Assembly (NCBI RefSeq): GCF_003013475.1
Contig: NZ_PXZO01000001.1
Coordinates: 62,001-126,000, forward strand
Reading direction: 5' to 3'
DNA length: 64,000 nt
From: Brevibacillus porteri
GTDB lineage: Bacteria > Bacillota > Bacilli > Brevibacillales > Brevibacillaceae
In this document: positions 26,330-35,237 of the stretch, piece by piece
How the letters are laid out: every line of letters starts with the position of its first letter
Numbering within the stretch: position 1 is the stretch's first letter
Notes under the pieces: generated by a model
What the model saw: the letters and a program-made list of their open reading frames with translations, nothing else
Told to the model about the DNA's origin: nothing
Databases searched by the model: none
Translations under genes and position numbers: made by a program

Positions 26330-27262
26330 GTGGAATCTATCAGTGAGTTCATGCAAGAGCTCGCCAAACGAACACCGCGTCAGTTGCTGACACCGGATCA
26401 GCAGTTAGATAAAATGTTCCGTTCGTCCGCGTATTTAAAAGCATTTCAACAAGAGCATCCCGAATTGAATCGGGACGACTACCTCCGCTCGCTCTCCAAC
26501 ATTTATACGGCAGTCAAGGAGCAGTATTGGTGTGAGCGTTGTCCGGGTCTTGGCGAGTGCCCGAATTTGGTCAAGGGGCATAGCACTCAATTGGAGCTGG
26601 CTCACCATCATATTATCAGCTCGATGACGCCCTGTTCCAAGCAATTGTCGCATGAGGAAGAGATTCGCCGCCGTCGACTGATGCGCAGCTACTATGTTTC
26701 CGAAGAGACCTTGAACGCGAGCTTTGAGGGCTTGGTCATTGACTCCGGGAATTTGGCTACCGTAGACGCTGCGATTCAGTTCTGTGAAAAAGTTGGAACA
26801 GGCGAGCGGGTAAAAGGGCTTTATCTGCACGGTCCGTTTGGGGTTGGAAAAAGCTACATCATGGGAGCAATCGGTCGCGAGCTCTCGGAGCGCAATGTCG
26901 CTTCCTTGCTGGTTTATGTACCTGACTTTATCCGGGAGATGAAGGATTCCATCTCGGATCAATCGTACGCGGGGAAGCTGGAGCTGCTGAAAGAAGTGCC
27001 TGTACTGATCCTCGATGATATCGGCGCGGAAAACCTGACGCCATGGGTTCGGGACGAGATTTTGGGGGTTATCTTGAATCAGCGGGCAAACAACCATTTG
27101 CCTACGCTGTTTACTTCAAACTACGCGCTGATTGAACTGCAAGAGCATTTGTCTATCTCCAACGGAAATCGGATTGAACAAACAAAAGCGGCTCGCATCA
27201 TGGAGCGAATCCGCCATTTTGTCGATGTGTATGAAATTTTACGCGAGAACCACCGTTCCTAG
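26330..27262 (+). CDS. dnaI: Primosomal protein DnaI (helicase loader)
   Basis: This 310-residue AAA+ loader delivers the replicative helicase to DNA. The N-terminal zinc site is CERCPGLGECPNL followed by a downstream histidine and cysteine. Walker A is GPFGVGKSYIMGAI, Walker B is VLILDDIGAE and sensor 1 is TLFTSNYAL. It starts at GTG after AAGGAGTGTGAGGG. Its last 24 bases overlap the convergent DUF218 gene. Confidence 0.94.
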   Translation: MESISEFMQELAKRTPRQLLTPDQQLDKMFRSSAYLKAFQQEHPELNRDDYLRSLSNIYTAVKEQYWCERCPGLGECPNLVKGHSTQLELAHHHIISSMTPCSKQLSHEEEIRRRRLMRSYYVSEETLNASFEGLVIDSGNLATVDAAIQFCEKVGTGERVKGLYLHGPFGVGKSYIMGAIGRELSERNVASLLVYVPDFIREMKDSISDQSYAGKLELLKEVPVLILDDIGAENLTPWVRDEILGVILNQRANNHLPTLFTSNYALIELQEHLSISNGNRIEQTKAARIMERIRHFVDVYEILRENHRS

Positions 27263-27880
27263 CACTTGTGTCCAGAGGCGAGAGAGCTCCCAATGCGTGA
27301 GTGCGAGTACTTCTCTCGCCTTATGATACGGTCCAAAAAGGACGTGTGACGTCGTTCCGACAGGCGAGGCGACAATTCCCAGTGAATCAGCCATGATCAT
27401 TGCACGGGCCAAATGATAGTCGTGGCTGATGATCAGGGCGTCCTGTATATGATGTTCCTCCAAGACCTGCTGGCCGTACAGCAGGTTTTCGTATGTACTG
27501 GTAGACTTGTTTTCTAGCAAAATGTCCTCTTCTGGAATTCCTTTGGCAACCAAGTAATTTCTGCTCACAGCAGCTTCCGTGATCGTTTTGCCTTCACCAA
27601 GGCCGCCTGTGACCAACAGCTTCGATACATAGCCTTCTTCATACAAAGTCGCGGCCTGCTCCAGACGTTCACGCAGACCAGGACTAGGCCCCTCACCCCA
27701 TACTGCTGCACCGAGGACAATGCCGACGGTTGCGTGCCGGGCGTTGGCTCCCTCAATCGTCTGTTCGATGCGGTACCAGTTGTAGCTCGACCATAGTAGA
27801 CCGAGCAGCATGACAATCTCCAACACTATCCGTATCCTGCGCCAGCACGGACGCTGTGCGTTTATCGTTCGATTTTTCAT
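27239..27880 (-). CDS. YdcF/SanA-like DUF218 membrane protein
   Basis: This 213-residue protein has an N-terminal membrane helix (VLEIVMLLGLLWSSYNWY) and a DUF218 domain with the conserved blocks IVLGAAVWGEGPSP, LLVTGGLGEGKTITEA, NKSTSTYENLLYG and IISHDYHLARA. The family includes SanA and YdcF of E. coli, tied to envelope integrity; the reaction is not known. It converges on dnaI with a 24-base overlap. Confidence 0.85.
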   Translation of the reverse strand: MKNRTINAQRPCWRRIRIVLEIVMLLGLLWSSYNWYRIEQTIEGANARHATVGIVLGAAVWGEGPSPGLRERLEQAATLYEEGYVSKLLVTGGLGEGKTITEAAVSRNYLVAKGIPEEDILLENKSTSTYENLLYGQQVLEEHHIQDALIISHDYHLARAMIMADSLGIVASPVGTTSHVLFGPYHKAREVLALTHWELSRLWTQVLGTVVLA

Positions 27881-28063
27881 TCTTCGAAATCTCCCTCATA
27901 GTCGCTCTCTTAACTTTAGACGTTTGAAATGCGGTCTAGTTACAAAGTTTGACATATGCCTGACACGAAAAACTAGTAAATTGTTTCTTGCTCTTTACCG
28001 ATATAGTAATGGTGGAATGGTTTCGAAGAACAGCAAATTTCATACTTGCGAGGGAGGCTAGCA

Positions 28064-30658
28064 ATGTTCTGGAAAAAAACGATGCTCTTGTTTCTGGCCG
28101 TCCTGCTATTAGTGGGGACTGGAAACGCAGGGGTAGGATTGGCTGCCGATGAAATCAGCCGACTCGTTCTGTCCAAGAACGAGGTAACATTGGAAAATGG
28201 AGATTCTACCAAGCTGACGGCTACCGCTGTTTACGTGAGCGGAAAAACGGAAGACGTCACCGTCAAGACAGAATGGACCACGCAAAATGCGGATGTAGCC
28301 TCTGTATATGCGGGGCAGATTACAGCCAAATCGGTAGGGAAATCTACCGTAACAGCTACGTACATGGGTAAGCCTGTTGTAGTGGGTGTAACCGTAACGA
28401 AAAAGGTAAAGGCACTGACGACAGAAGATCAAACGTTGAACGTACGGATCGGCAACACGGAAAACGTAAAGCTGACAGCTGTATACAGCGATGGGACAAC
28501 AGAAGACGTAACGACTCAAGCAGACTGGTCCATCGATAATCCAGCGATTGCGACTGTAGTCAATGGTGCAATCAAAGGTTTGAATTCAGGAACTGGTACC
28601 GTGACAGCGAAGTTTGGCAGCCAGACGACAACGATCTCTGTTAATGTCGAGATCGCCCACAGACTGGAGCCTAACAAAAACCAGGTTTCACTCTTGCTGA
28701 ACGGCGAAGAAACAATCAAGCTCAAGGCCATTTTCCCGGATGGAAGTGTAACGGAGGATGTCTCCGACAAGGCTGAATGGTCTTCAGACAATACGGCTGT
28801 AGCCGATGCGCTCAAAGGCACGATCAAGGCTTATGGCGCAGGTACAGCAACTATTACTGCGAAGTATGGAACCAAAACAGCGACGATCAAAGTAGATGTG
28901 GATACAACGCAAAAGCTAGAACTCAACAAGCAAAACATTTTCATGAATGTGGGCAAGGAAGAAGACATCGAGCTGAAAGCAACTTATGCCAATGGCGGCG
29001 GTTCCACAGTGGTGAACGATAAGGCCGAATGGTCCTCCGATCGAGAGGACGTTGCGTACTACAGCAACGGGAAAATCCATGCGGTGAAGTCCGGTGAAGC
29101 CGTGATTACTGCCAAGTACGGAAACAAATCCGTACAGGTACGTGTAGATGTAGAAGTACCTCGTTCCATATATATCACTCCAGCTTTCCTGACGATGAAA
29201 AGCGGATCAACGAAAGACGTAGTTGTAAACGCATCTTTCGCAAACGGAACAAGTGAAGATATCACTTCAAAAGTAGAGTGGTCTTCGGATAATCAAGATG
29301 TCGTATTTGCAAGCGGCAAGACCGTATCCGCCTACAAGGCTGGAACGGCGAATGTAACCGCTAAATACGGCGGAAAAACAGCGACACTGGTTGTCGATGT
29401 AGATGTACCGCAAAACTTGTCCGCAGATACCACGACAGTAGCGATCCCAGTGGGCGGCGCGAAGCAAGTGAAGGTAACGGCTTCGTATCCAGATGGAAGC
29501 TCTCCTGCTGAAGATGTCACACAAAAAGTCGTTTGGTCATCCAGTGCTCCTAACGTAGCAAGCGTGCGTCAAGGCTTGATCACTGGGGTGTCAACAGGTG
29601 CAGCGACCGTGACAGCTACATACGGATCACGTACAGTGAACATTTCCGTATCTGTTGGCGTCATGCAGACATTGACGGTAGACAAGAAAAAGATCGTGCT
29701 TGGCAATGGCAAGTCCGAAACCGTTAAGCTGACGGCAGCTTACGCAGATGGAACGACCAAGGATGTAACAGATACAGCGACATGGAGCACAGCTTCTGCT
29801 GCTGTAGCAGAGGTAATGAACGGGAAGATCACAGCGACTGGAGCAGGGAAAACGACTGTAACAGGTACCTTCGATGGCAAATCGGTTACGATTGCAGTAG
29901 AAGTAGACCAAGCGACGAATCTCTCCGTTGATCCTCGACTGCTGATCCTGAACGTCAACGAATCAAAAGAGATCAAGCTGAACGCAACAGACTCCGCTGG
30001 CAATTCGGACAATGTGACCAGCGATGCAGAATGGTCCTCGTCCTCGGTTAAAGTAGCGGATGTGGTAAACGGCCGCGTAACAGGTCTCTCAAACGGACGT
30101 GCGACGATCACTGCGAAATACGGCGGCAAATCGATCAGCATCCCAGTAGAAGTCGGAATCGTGAGCAAGCTGGAAGCAAACAAGCGCTTTGTATCTACGA
30201 AGTCGAACAGCAACGTACAAGTAACCTTGACCGCTACCTTCTCCGATGGCCGCACAATGGATGTTACCTCCATGGCTGACTGGAAGACGAGCAACTACAA
30301 GGTAGCAGACGTAACCAAAGGCCTCATTACAGGACGTACCTATGGAAAAGCAACGATTACAGCTAGATACAACGACAAGAGCGTATCCATCCCAGTCGAT
30401 GTTGATACATTGAAATACTTGAAGACAGATGTCGTCCAGCTCGTGATGAGCAAGGGCGAAGTGAAACAAGTGAACGTCATCGCTACGTATGCAGATGGCT
30501 CTGAGCAAAATGTCACCAAGCCAGCTCTCTGGACCACATCTCGTCTGTTGGTAGCCGATGTGAAGGACGGCGTCATCAAGGCGACGGGTTCTGGTAAAGC
30601 GACGATTTATGTACAATACGGTGGGAAGAAGACACCGATTGTGGTGACGGTGAGATAG
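28064..30658 (+). CDS. Secreted protein of ten bacterial Ig-like (Big_2) repeats
   Basis: This 864-residue protein has a signal peptide (MFWKKTMLLFLAVLLLVG, cut near GLAADE) and then ten tandem repeats of about 84 residues filling the rest. Each repeat has a core such as DGTTEDVT ... WSSDN..VA ... G.ATITAKYGGK. There is no LPXTG motif, S-layer domain or enzymatic domain. Big_2 domains serve as adhesive or spacer modules on the cell surface. ATG 28064 follows GGGAGG. The gene is monocistronic with its own terminator. The ligand is unknown. Confidence 0.9.
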   Translation: MFWKKTMLLFLAVLLLVGTGNAGVGLAADEISRLVLSKNEVTLENGDSTKLTATAVYVSGKTEDVTVKTEWTTQNADVASVYAGQITAKSVGKSTVTATYMGKPVVVGVTVTKKVKALTTEDQTLNVRIGNTENVKLTAVYSDGTTEDVTTQADWSIDNPAIATVVNGAIKGLNSGTGTVTAKFGSQTTTISVNVEIAHRLEPNKNQVSLLLNGEETIKLKAIFPDGSVTEDVSDKAEWSSDNTAVADALKGTIKAYGAGTATITAKYGTKTATIKVDVDTTQKLELNKQNIFMNVGKEEDIELKATYANGGGSTVVNDKAEWSSDREDVAYYSNGKIHAVKSGEAVITAKYGNKSVQVRVDVEVPRSIYITPAFLTMKSGSTKDVVVNASFANGTSEDITSKVEWSSDNQDVVFASGKTVSAYKAGTANVTAKYGGKTATLVVDVDVPQNLSADTTTVAIPVGGAKQVKVTASYPDGSSPAEDVTQKVVWSSSAPNVASVRQGLITGVSTGAATVTATYGSRTVNISVSVGVMQTLTVDKKKIVLGNGKSETVKLTAAYADGTTKDVTDTATWSTASAAVAEVMNGKITATGAGKTTVTGTFDGKSVTIAVEVDQATNLSVDPRLLILNVNESKEIKLNATDSAGNSDNVTSDAEWSSSSVKVADVVNGRVTGLSNGRATITAKYGGKSISIPVEVGIVSKLEANKRFVSTKSNSNVQVTLTATFSDGRTMDVTSMADWKTSNYKVADVTKGLITGRTYGKATITARYNDKSVSIPVDVDTLKYLKTDVVQLVMSKGEVKQVNVIATYADGSEQNVTKPALWTTSRLLVADVKDGVIKATGSGKATIYVQYGGKKTPIVVTVR

Positions 30659-30680
30659 TAGATTGATAGGGAAAAGAGGG

Positions 30681-30714
30681 AAGCCAACCGGTGGAGATCG
30701 GTTGGCTTTTTTCG
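30681..30714 (+). terminator. Terminator of the Ig-like repeat gene
   Basis: AAGCCAACCG pairs with CGGTTGGCTT and runs into TTTTTT. Confidence 0.9.
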
Positions 30715-30802
30715 TGGTTTTTTTCAGCAGGGACGGGGATTTATCAAGTTTGTGAAAATAAAAAAAGTCACCTTGTATAAGTGACTTGTGCGTTCTATAT
30801 TA

Positions 30803-30878
30803 TGGTGGAGCCAAGGGGGATCGAACCCCTGACCTCTTGACTGCCAGTCAAGCACTCTCCCAGCTGAGCTATGGCCCC
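30803..30878 (-). tRNA. tRNA-Ala (anticodon GGC)
   Basis: Read on the minus strand, this 76-base gene begins GGGGCCATAGCTCAGCTGG and ends with an encoded CCA. The acceptor strand GGGGCCA pairs with TGGCTCC (one G-T), the anticodon arm is CTTGA-CTGGCAG-TCAAG, and the T arm contains GGTTCGATCCC. The anticodon GGC reads GCC/GCU alanine codons. The AT-rich accessory region begins just beyond its 5' side. Confidence 0.95.
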
Positions 30879-31008
30879 ATGAATGTCTAAATACTAACAT
30901 ATGCTGGATAGATAGTCAATAATAAATATTTACTAATGAGTATATGGAGTCTACTGACCAGCAATTCTTTCATATAATTGGTAGTATAATCGCATGTGGG
31001 GCGCATTT

Positions 31009-31041
31009 TAATCGGTTCCTAAATAGATAAGGAACCGATTA
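31009..31041 (-). terminator. Hairpin after the acyltransferase gene
   Basis: A 12-bp perfect stem (TAATCGGTTCCT / AGGAACCGATTA) lies 5 bases beyond the acyltransferase stop codon on the minus strand. It lacks a clear T-run in that direction. Confidence 0.55.
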
Positions 31042-31045
31042 AATA

Positions 31046-32155
31046 TTACCCCTTTTTTTGGAATTTTATTGTCCTTTGCTTTGCCCATTTTATACATTTC
31101 TTTTCAATAAAATGATACGAAACGATAGAAAACAATATTGTCGTTGTAACACATAAGAGGAACAGCAAAGAGATTGGAATCTTTGCATACAAAAGTTTAA
31201 ATAGTACCATCATGATTGGAAAATGGCATAAATAGATACTATATGAAATTTCCCCTACGTATACAAATACACTCTTATTTAAAATTGCTTTTACTTTTAG
31301 GTTACTCATAGCCATTATAATAAGTATACTAACACCAATTACAACGCCCCAATCTTTTAATAGAAAATAGGTATCACTACGAGAAATAAACAAAATTCCA
31401 GTTGAGTATAAATATAGAATGACTCCTAATGTGATAAGAAGTCTTCTTTTCCATTTTTTCATATTTCTATATAAACGGACAAGTTCTTCGTGATGCTTAA
31501 AAAGTAACATTCCGACCATAAACATAGATGTGAAATGCAGTGTATCAGCATACCCATTATAAAATCCCTCAGCTTTTCCAATATGCAATATATTAAGTAA
31601 AATACTAATGAAAGAAAAGCTCATGGCAAACAGTATCGTTTTCTTCCAACTTTGTTTATAAAAAAGAAGGAATAACAAAGGAAACACGATAGATATACGC
31701 ATTTCTTGAGCCAATGACCAGATAACCGGATTGTAATTATCTGTAAAAAAGTTATTAAGAAGCACAAGGTGATTGAGAATATCTAATGTTGTTATAGGTC
31801 CTTGCCATTTATCATAGAACCAATCTCGTAGTCCCGTAACTTCATATGGCGAAAACAAAATAAATAAAGCAAAGGTGATGAATATCCAGACATAATAAGG
31901 GATATAAATTCTTACAAATCGCTTAATTAAATATCCCCAATAATTTGTTTTTGAATGATAAATGGCCATAGATAAGACAAAACCACTGAGTACATAAAAA
32001 ATGATTACAGCTTCTCCACCAGCCCATAAAAATCTAAGAGGTGAAAATTTAATAGAATCAGGCAAGGATGGTATCATTAAACAAAAATGTCCTATCACCA
32101 CTGTAATAGCCGCCAATCCTCGTATTGAATCTAATTCTTTAATTCTATTACTCAT
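31046..32155 (-). CDS. Acyltransferase 3 family membrane protein
   Basis: This 369-residue protein has about ten membrane helices. The family start is IKELDSIRGLAAITVVIGHF, with the conserved arginine and histidine; later RFVRIYIPYYVW and SYSIYLCHFPIMM are typical. Such enzymes O-acylate surface sugars or peptidoglycan. AAGGAGAG precedes the ATG. The gene is much richer in AT than the core genes to its left and lies alone beyond the tRNA-Ala gene, both signs of acquisition by transfer. Confidence 0.88.
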   Translation of the reverse strand: MSNRIKELDSIRGLAAITVVIGHFCLMIPSLPDSIKFSPLRFLWAGGEAVIIFYVLSGFVLSMAIYHSKTNYWGYLIKRFVRIYIPYYVWIFITFALFILFSPYEVTGLRDWFYDKWQGPITTLDILNHLVLLNNFFTDNYNPVIWSLAQEMRISIVFPLLFLLFYKQSWKKTILFAMSFSFISILLNILHIGKAEGFYNGYADTLHFTSMFMVGMLLFKHHEELVRLYRNMKKWKRRLLITLGVILYLYSTGILFISRSDTYFLLKDWGVVIGVSILIIMAMSNLKVKAILNKSVFVYVGEISYSIYLCHFPIMMVLFKLLYAKIPISLLFLLCVTTTILFSIVSYHFIEKKCIKWAKQRTIKFQKKG

Positions 32156-32467
32156 AGATGACTCTCCTTGTAAACTTTACTGTTGATAAATGCCACTATA
32201 CTAGTAGAGTGGCATACTTATGTGTATCTTCTGAAGGGGATTTTCATATTTAGGGATAAATCATACAATCATAATAGAAAGATAAAAGAAACTTTATTTA
32301 AAGATTCTTTAAAAATTTCATTTCAAATTTATTACGATTTATAGCATAGATAAACATATTTACGTGTTAGTAACTGCTTTCCTTGACTTGTAGGATGGGG
32401 ACGGATTGGGGACGAGCTTCACTCGGAACCTCAAAAACTCACTCGGACGAAAACGGATGCGAACAAG
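32156..32467. other. AT-rich intergenic stretch, no gene seen
   Basis: About 310 bases between the acyltransferase start and the LytT-type regulator terminator. It is strongly AT-rich in its first two thirds. No RNA gene or supported small open frame was found; it probably holds the minus-strand acyltransferase promoter. Confidence 0.4.
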
Positions 32468-32494
32468 AAAAACCCTTGATATTCAAGGGTTTTT
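32468..32494 (-). terminator. Terminator of the LytS/LytT-type operon
   Basis: AAAAACCCTTGA / TCAAGGGTTTTT forms a compact stem with T-runs on both strands, 16 bases beyond the response-regulator stop. Confidence 0.85.
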
Positions 32495-32509
32495 AAGAAT
32501 GGCTTGTAT

Positions 32510-33253
32510 TCACAAATTCATCAAACTGCGAAACGCTTTTATTTTCCCTCTGCTTACGGGAATATCCGTCTGGCTGTCGTCGTTCATCTTGATCAAGTAC
32601 GTGTTGTTGAACCAAGGGATGATTTCTTTGATATGCTTCACGTTCAAAATATAGTTTCGATGACTTCTAAAGAAAGAGCGGGATCGGTTCAAAATCTCCT
32701 CCAGCTCATTTAAGGACAAGTCGCACTTGTCGATACTCTCTTTTGTCGCAACATATAAATCTTTCTCCCGTACAAACGCAAAATAAATCTGTCCTACAGG
32801 GATCGGGATGATCTTGTTGGCCTTCCGGATGCAAACATGCTCTTCCATCGGGGGAACCATTGCGGTGCGGTCATTCATGGCCGAGCGGTTCCTCAGTGTC
32901 CTCACTTTTTGGATCACATCGTCCAATTTTGATTCCATGATCGGTTTGGTCAAATAACCCACAGCCAGCGTGGAAAAGGCCTCCAGAGCGTGTTCATGAT
33001 AGGCAGTCGAAAATACAATCAATGGGGGATAGGACATCTGATTCAATGTTTTGGCAAATTCAAGCCCATTCATCCCAGGCATCTGAATATCAAGCATAAG
33101 CAAATCAGGCTTGGAATTGATAATATGAGGCAATGCTTCAAGCGGATTGGTATAGATTGCGTCCACCTGAATATCGATATATTTTTTCAGCAAATATTCC
33201 AATTCGGAACAAATGGCTGGCTCGTCATCGATGATGATCGTTTTCAGGAGCAT
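32510..33253 (-). CDS. LytT/YesN-type LytTR response regulator
   Basis: This 247-residue regulator has a receiver domain (IIIDDEPAICSELEYLL, phospho-acceptor in LLMLDIQMPGMNGLEFAKT, lysine in GYLTKPI) and a LytTR DNA-binding domain at the end (FFRSHRNYILNVKHIKEI, ISRGK-like PVSRGKIKAF). ATG 33253 is chosen because the receiver fold begins there and GGAAGTG lies upstream. Open sequence further upstream is inside the kinase gene. It overlaps the kinase gene by 29 bases, so the pair is co-translated. Confidence 0.92.
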   Translation of the reverse strand: MLLKTIIIDDEPAICSELEYLLKKYIDIQVDAIYTNPLEALPHIINSKPDLLMLDIQMPGMNGLEFAKTLNQMSYPPLIVFSTAYHEHALEAFSTLAVGYLTKPIMESKLDDVIQKVRTLRNRSAMNDRTAMVPPMEEHVCIRKANKIIPIPVGQIYFAFVREKDLYVATKESIDKCDLSLNELEEILNRSRSFFRSHRNYILNVKHIKEIIPWFNNTYLIKMNDDSQTDIPVSRGKIKAFRSLMNL

Positions 33254-34940
33254 CTGGATGCACTTCCTTTTCAAATACGGATAACGGAGCGACAAAGGAT
33301 ACGACTGTTCCCAAACCAGGCTGGCTGTGAATCGTGAGGCCATATTTTTTGCCATAGATCGATTGCAGCCGTGAATGGACATTGACAAGGCCGATCCCTG
33401 TCGATTGGCTGTTCCAGATATCGGCCAAACGCTCTTCACTGATTCCAACTCCATTGTCTTCAATACTGATTTTCACTTCATGGTCGTACGGTTCCACTCG
33501 GATCGTGAGCAGACAGTCGTTAATTTTTGGGAAAAGTCCATGGTGAATGGCATTTTCCACGATCGGCTGCAAAGTCAGGACAGGCAATTTGCGGGTCAGC
33601 AGAGATTCGTCGATCTCCATGTTCACCTTTAAACGGTTGCTAAATCTGACCTTCTCGATTTCCAAATACGACTTGATTCCGTCCAGTTCTTCCTGCAAGC
33701 TGTGATGATTTCCCTTGCTTTTCAAATTGCGCCTGAAGATGTCACTTAAATGACCGATCAGGTTTCTCGCCTGATCAGGGTCTGTACGACAATAGGACAT
33801 AATCGTCCCCAAGGTGTTGAATAGAAAATGCGGATTGATTTGTGCTTGCAGGGCGCTCACTTCAGCCTGCTTTCGCATCTTCGCTTGATGCTCGATCTCC
33901 GCCAGTTCAATTTGGACCGACAGCAGCTTAGCGAGGCCGTCCACTAATTTCTCATTGGTCTGGGACGTCTTGGAGGAAGAGGTTTTATAGTAGAATTGCA
34001 ACGTCCCGATTTTCTGGTTTTGATGATACAACGATGCGGCACTGATCGATTTTAGGCGAGGTGGACGCGGAAGAGCAAAATCTTTGTCGCACCATACCCC
34101 TGTGGGGTGGGTCAAAACAGATTCCGCTACTTGAGCGCACAGCGTCTCTTTCTGCAAATGATTCTCCAGTTCATGGCCTTTTACGCTGAGCAGCTTTTCG
34201 CGGTCGGTAATAGCGACTGCATCCACTCTGGCCATTTCACGGATCAATTCAGCAGCTTTTTTCGCAGAATGTTCATTTAGTCCCGTCCGCAGATGAGGCA
34301 ACGTCTGGCTTGCAATCGACAGGGCCAGGTCTGCCCCCATTGCGCCGGACTGGTCTTGCATCATTTTGAGATTTTGGAAAACGCGCGTGAAGAGCAGCAG
34401 TCCCGCAATGGTCATAATTGTGGTCGGGATCGCGATTTTTACTTCCAATTCGAGTGCCGCAGAAAAAGGCTTGGCCATGAGAAGCACCAAAACTTTTTGA
34501 ATGAGCTCGGCTGCAACGCCAATCAGTAGGATATGCTGCCATTTCAGTCGCAGCATATTCATTTTCGTACTTACAAGCCCGGCCAAGTAGCCGTTCATTA
34601 CGGTCGAGATGGCACAGGCGAATGCGGTAAATCCACCTAGCGAATAGCGATGAATACCTCCTATAAGGCCAGCAAAAAAACCGACGACAGGCCCCCCGAT
34701 CAACCCGCCCGCAACGGCACCGACAATGCGCGTATTGGCGAGTGCGTCATCGATCCGTAGCCCATTCTCCGTTCCAATTACTGACAGCAACCCGAATAGA
34801 GTAGAGAGGATCACGATCCGCATCCAGTTATTTTTCCCGTACATGATGTTCCGAAAGTAATCCAGTTGGCCGATGATAAGGGCGATGACTGCGATTACAG
34901 AGATGTTTTCAAGCAGTCCCAGAAGCATAGTGATTGTCAT
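33225..34940 (-). CDS. LytS-type sensor histidine kinase (5TMR-LYT)
   Basis: This 571-residue kinase has an N-terminal 5TMR_LYT sensor of five to six membrane helices (about 1-190; GLLSVIGTENGLRIDDALANTR-type region), a GAF-like segment (about 215-345) and a C-terminal kinase. The His_kinase block ALQAQINPHFLFNTLGTI carries the phospho-histidine, and the ATPase has PIVENAIHHGLFPK and DNGVGISEE. GGGAGGG precedes the ATG. LytS-type systems often sense a metabolite and switch on a carrier gene; here a symporter gene is divergent from it. Confidence 0.92.
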   Translation of the reverse strand: MTITMLLGLLENISVIAVIALIIGQLDYFRNIMYGKNNWMRIVILSTLFGLLSVIGTENGLRIDDALANTRIVGAVAGGLIGGPVVGFFAGLIGGIHRYSLGGFTAFACAISTVMNGYLAGLVSTKMNMLRLKWQHILLIGVAAELIQKVLVLLMAKPFSAALELEVKIAIPTTIMTIAGLLLFTRVFQNLKMMQDQSGAMGADLALSIASQTLPHLRTGLNEHSAKKAAELIREMARVDAVAITDREKLLSVKGHELENHLQKETLCAQVAESVLTHPTGVWCDKDFALPRPPRLKSISAASLYHQNQKIGTLQFYYKTSSSKTSQTNEKLVDGLAKLLSVQIELAEIEHQAKMRKQAEVSALQAQINPHFLFNTLGTIMSYCRTDPDQARNLIGHLSDIFRRNLKSKGNHHSLQEELDGIKSYLEIEKVRFSNRLKVNMEIDESLLTRKLPVLTLQPIVENAIHHGLFPKINDCLLTIRVEPYDHEVKISIEDNGVGISEERLADIWNSQSTGIGLVNVHSRLQSIYGKKYGLTIHSQPGLGTVVSFVAPLSVFEKEVHPDAPENDHHR

Positions 34941-35174
34941 AACAGCCCTCCCTATGAAAAAGGGTAGCCCGATCCGGTCGAAAAATCAATGTAACTCAAC
35001 TGGGTTTTTCGGCAGCTCGGATGCCGTTTTTGCACATCTAGAAGTATTCAATAGATTCTAGCAAAACAAATAACTTAGAATAAGAACAGTTCTTCGAGAA
35101 TCCATCCAGGTAAATATGTAAACCCTTTCAAAGAAAACGATGCCCCTGCATTCTTGAGAAGAGTATTGTTTCAT

Positions 35175-35189
35175 TTGAAAGCGGTTAAA
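35175..35189 (+). promoter_or_regulatory. Candidate cre (CcpA) site before the symporter gene
   Basis: TTGAAAGCGGTTAAA matches the cre consensus WTGNAARCGNWWWCA at all but one position. It lies 49 bases before the symporter start, in the 297-base space between the kinase and symporter genes. Nothing else in that space could be assigned. Confidence 0.45.
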
Positions 35190-35237
35190 CTATCCCAATT
35201 GCGAATGGATTCGGGTCAATCATAAGGAGGGGGCACA

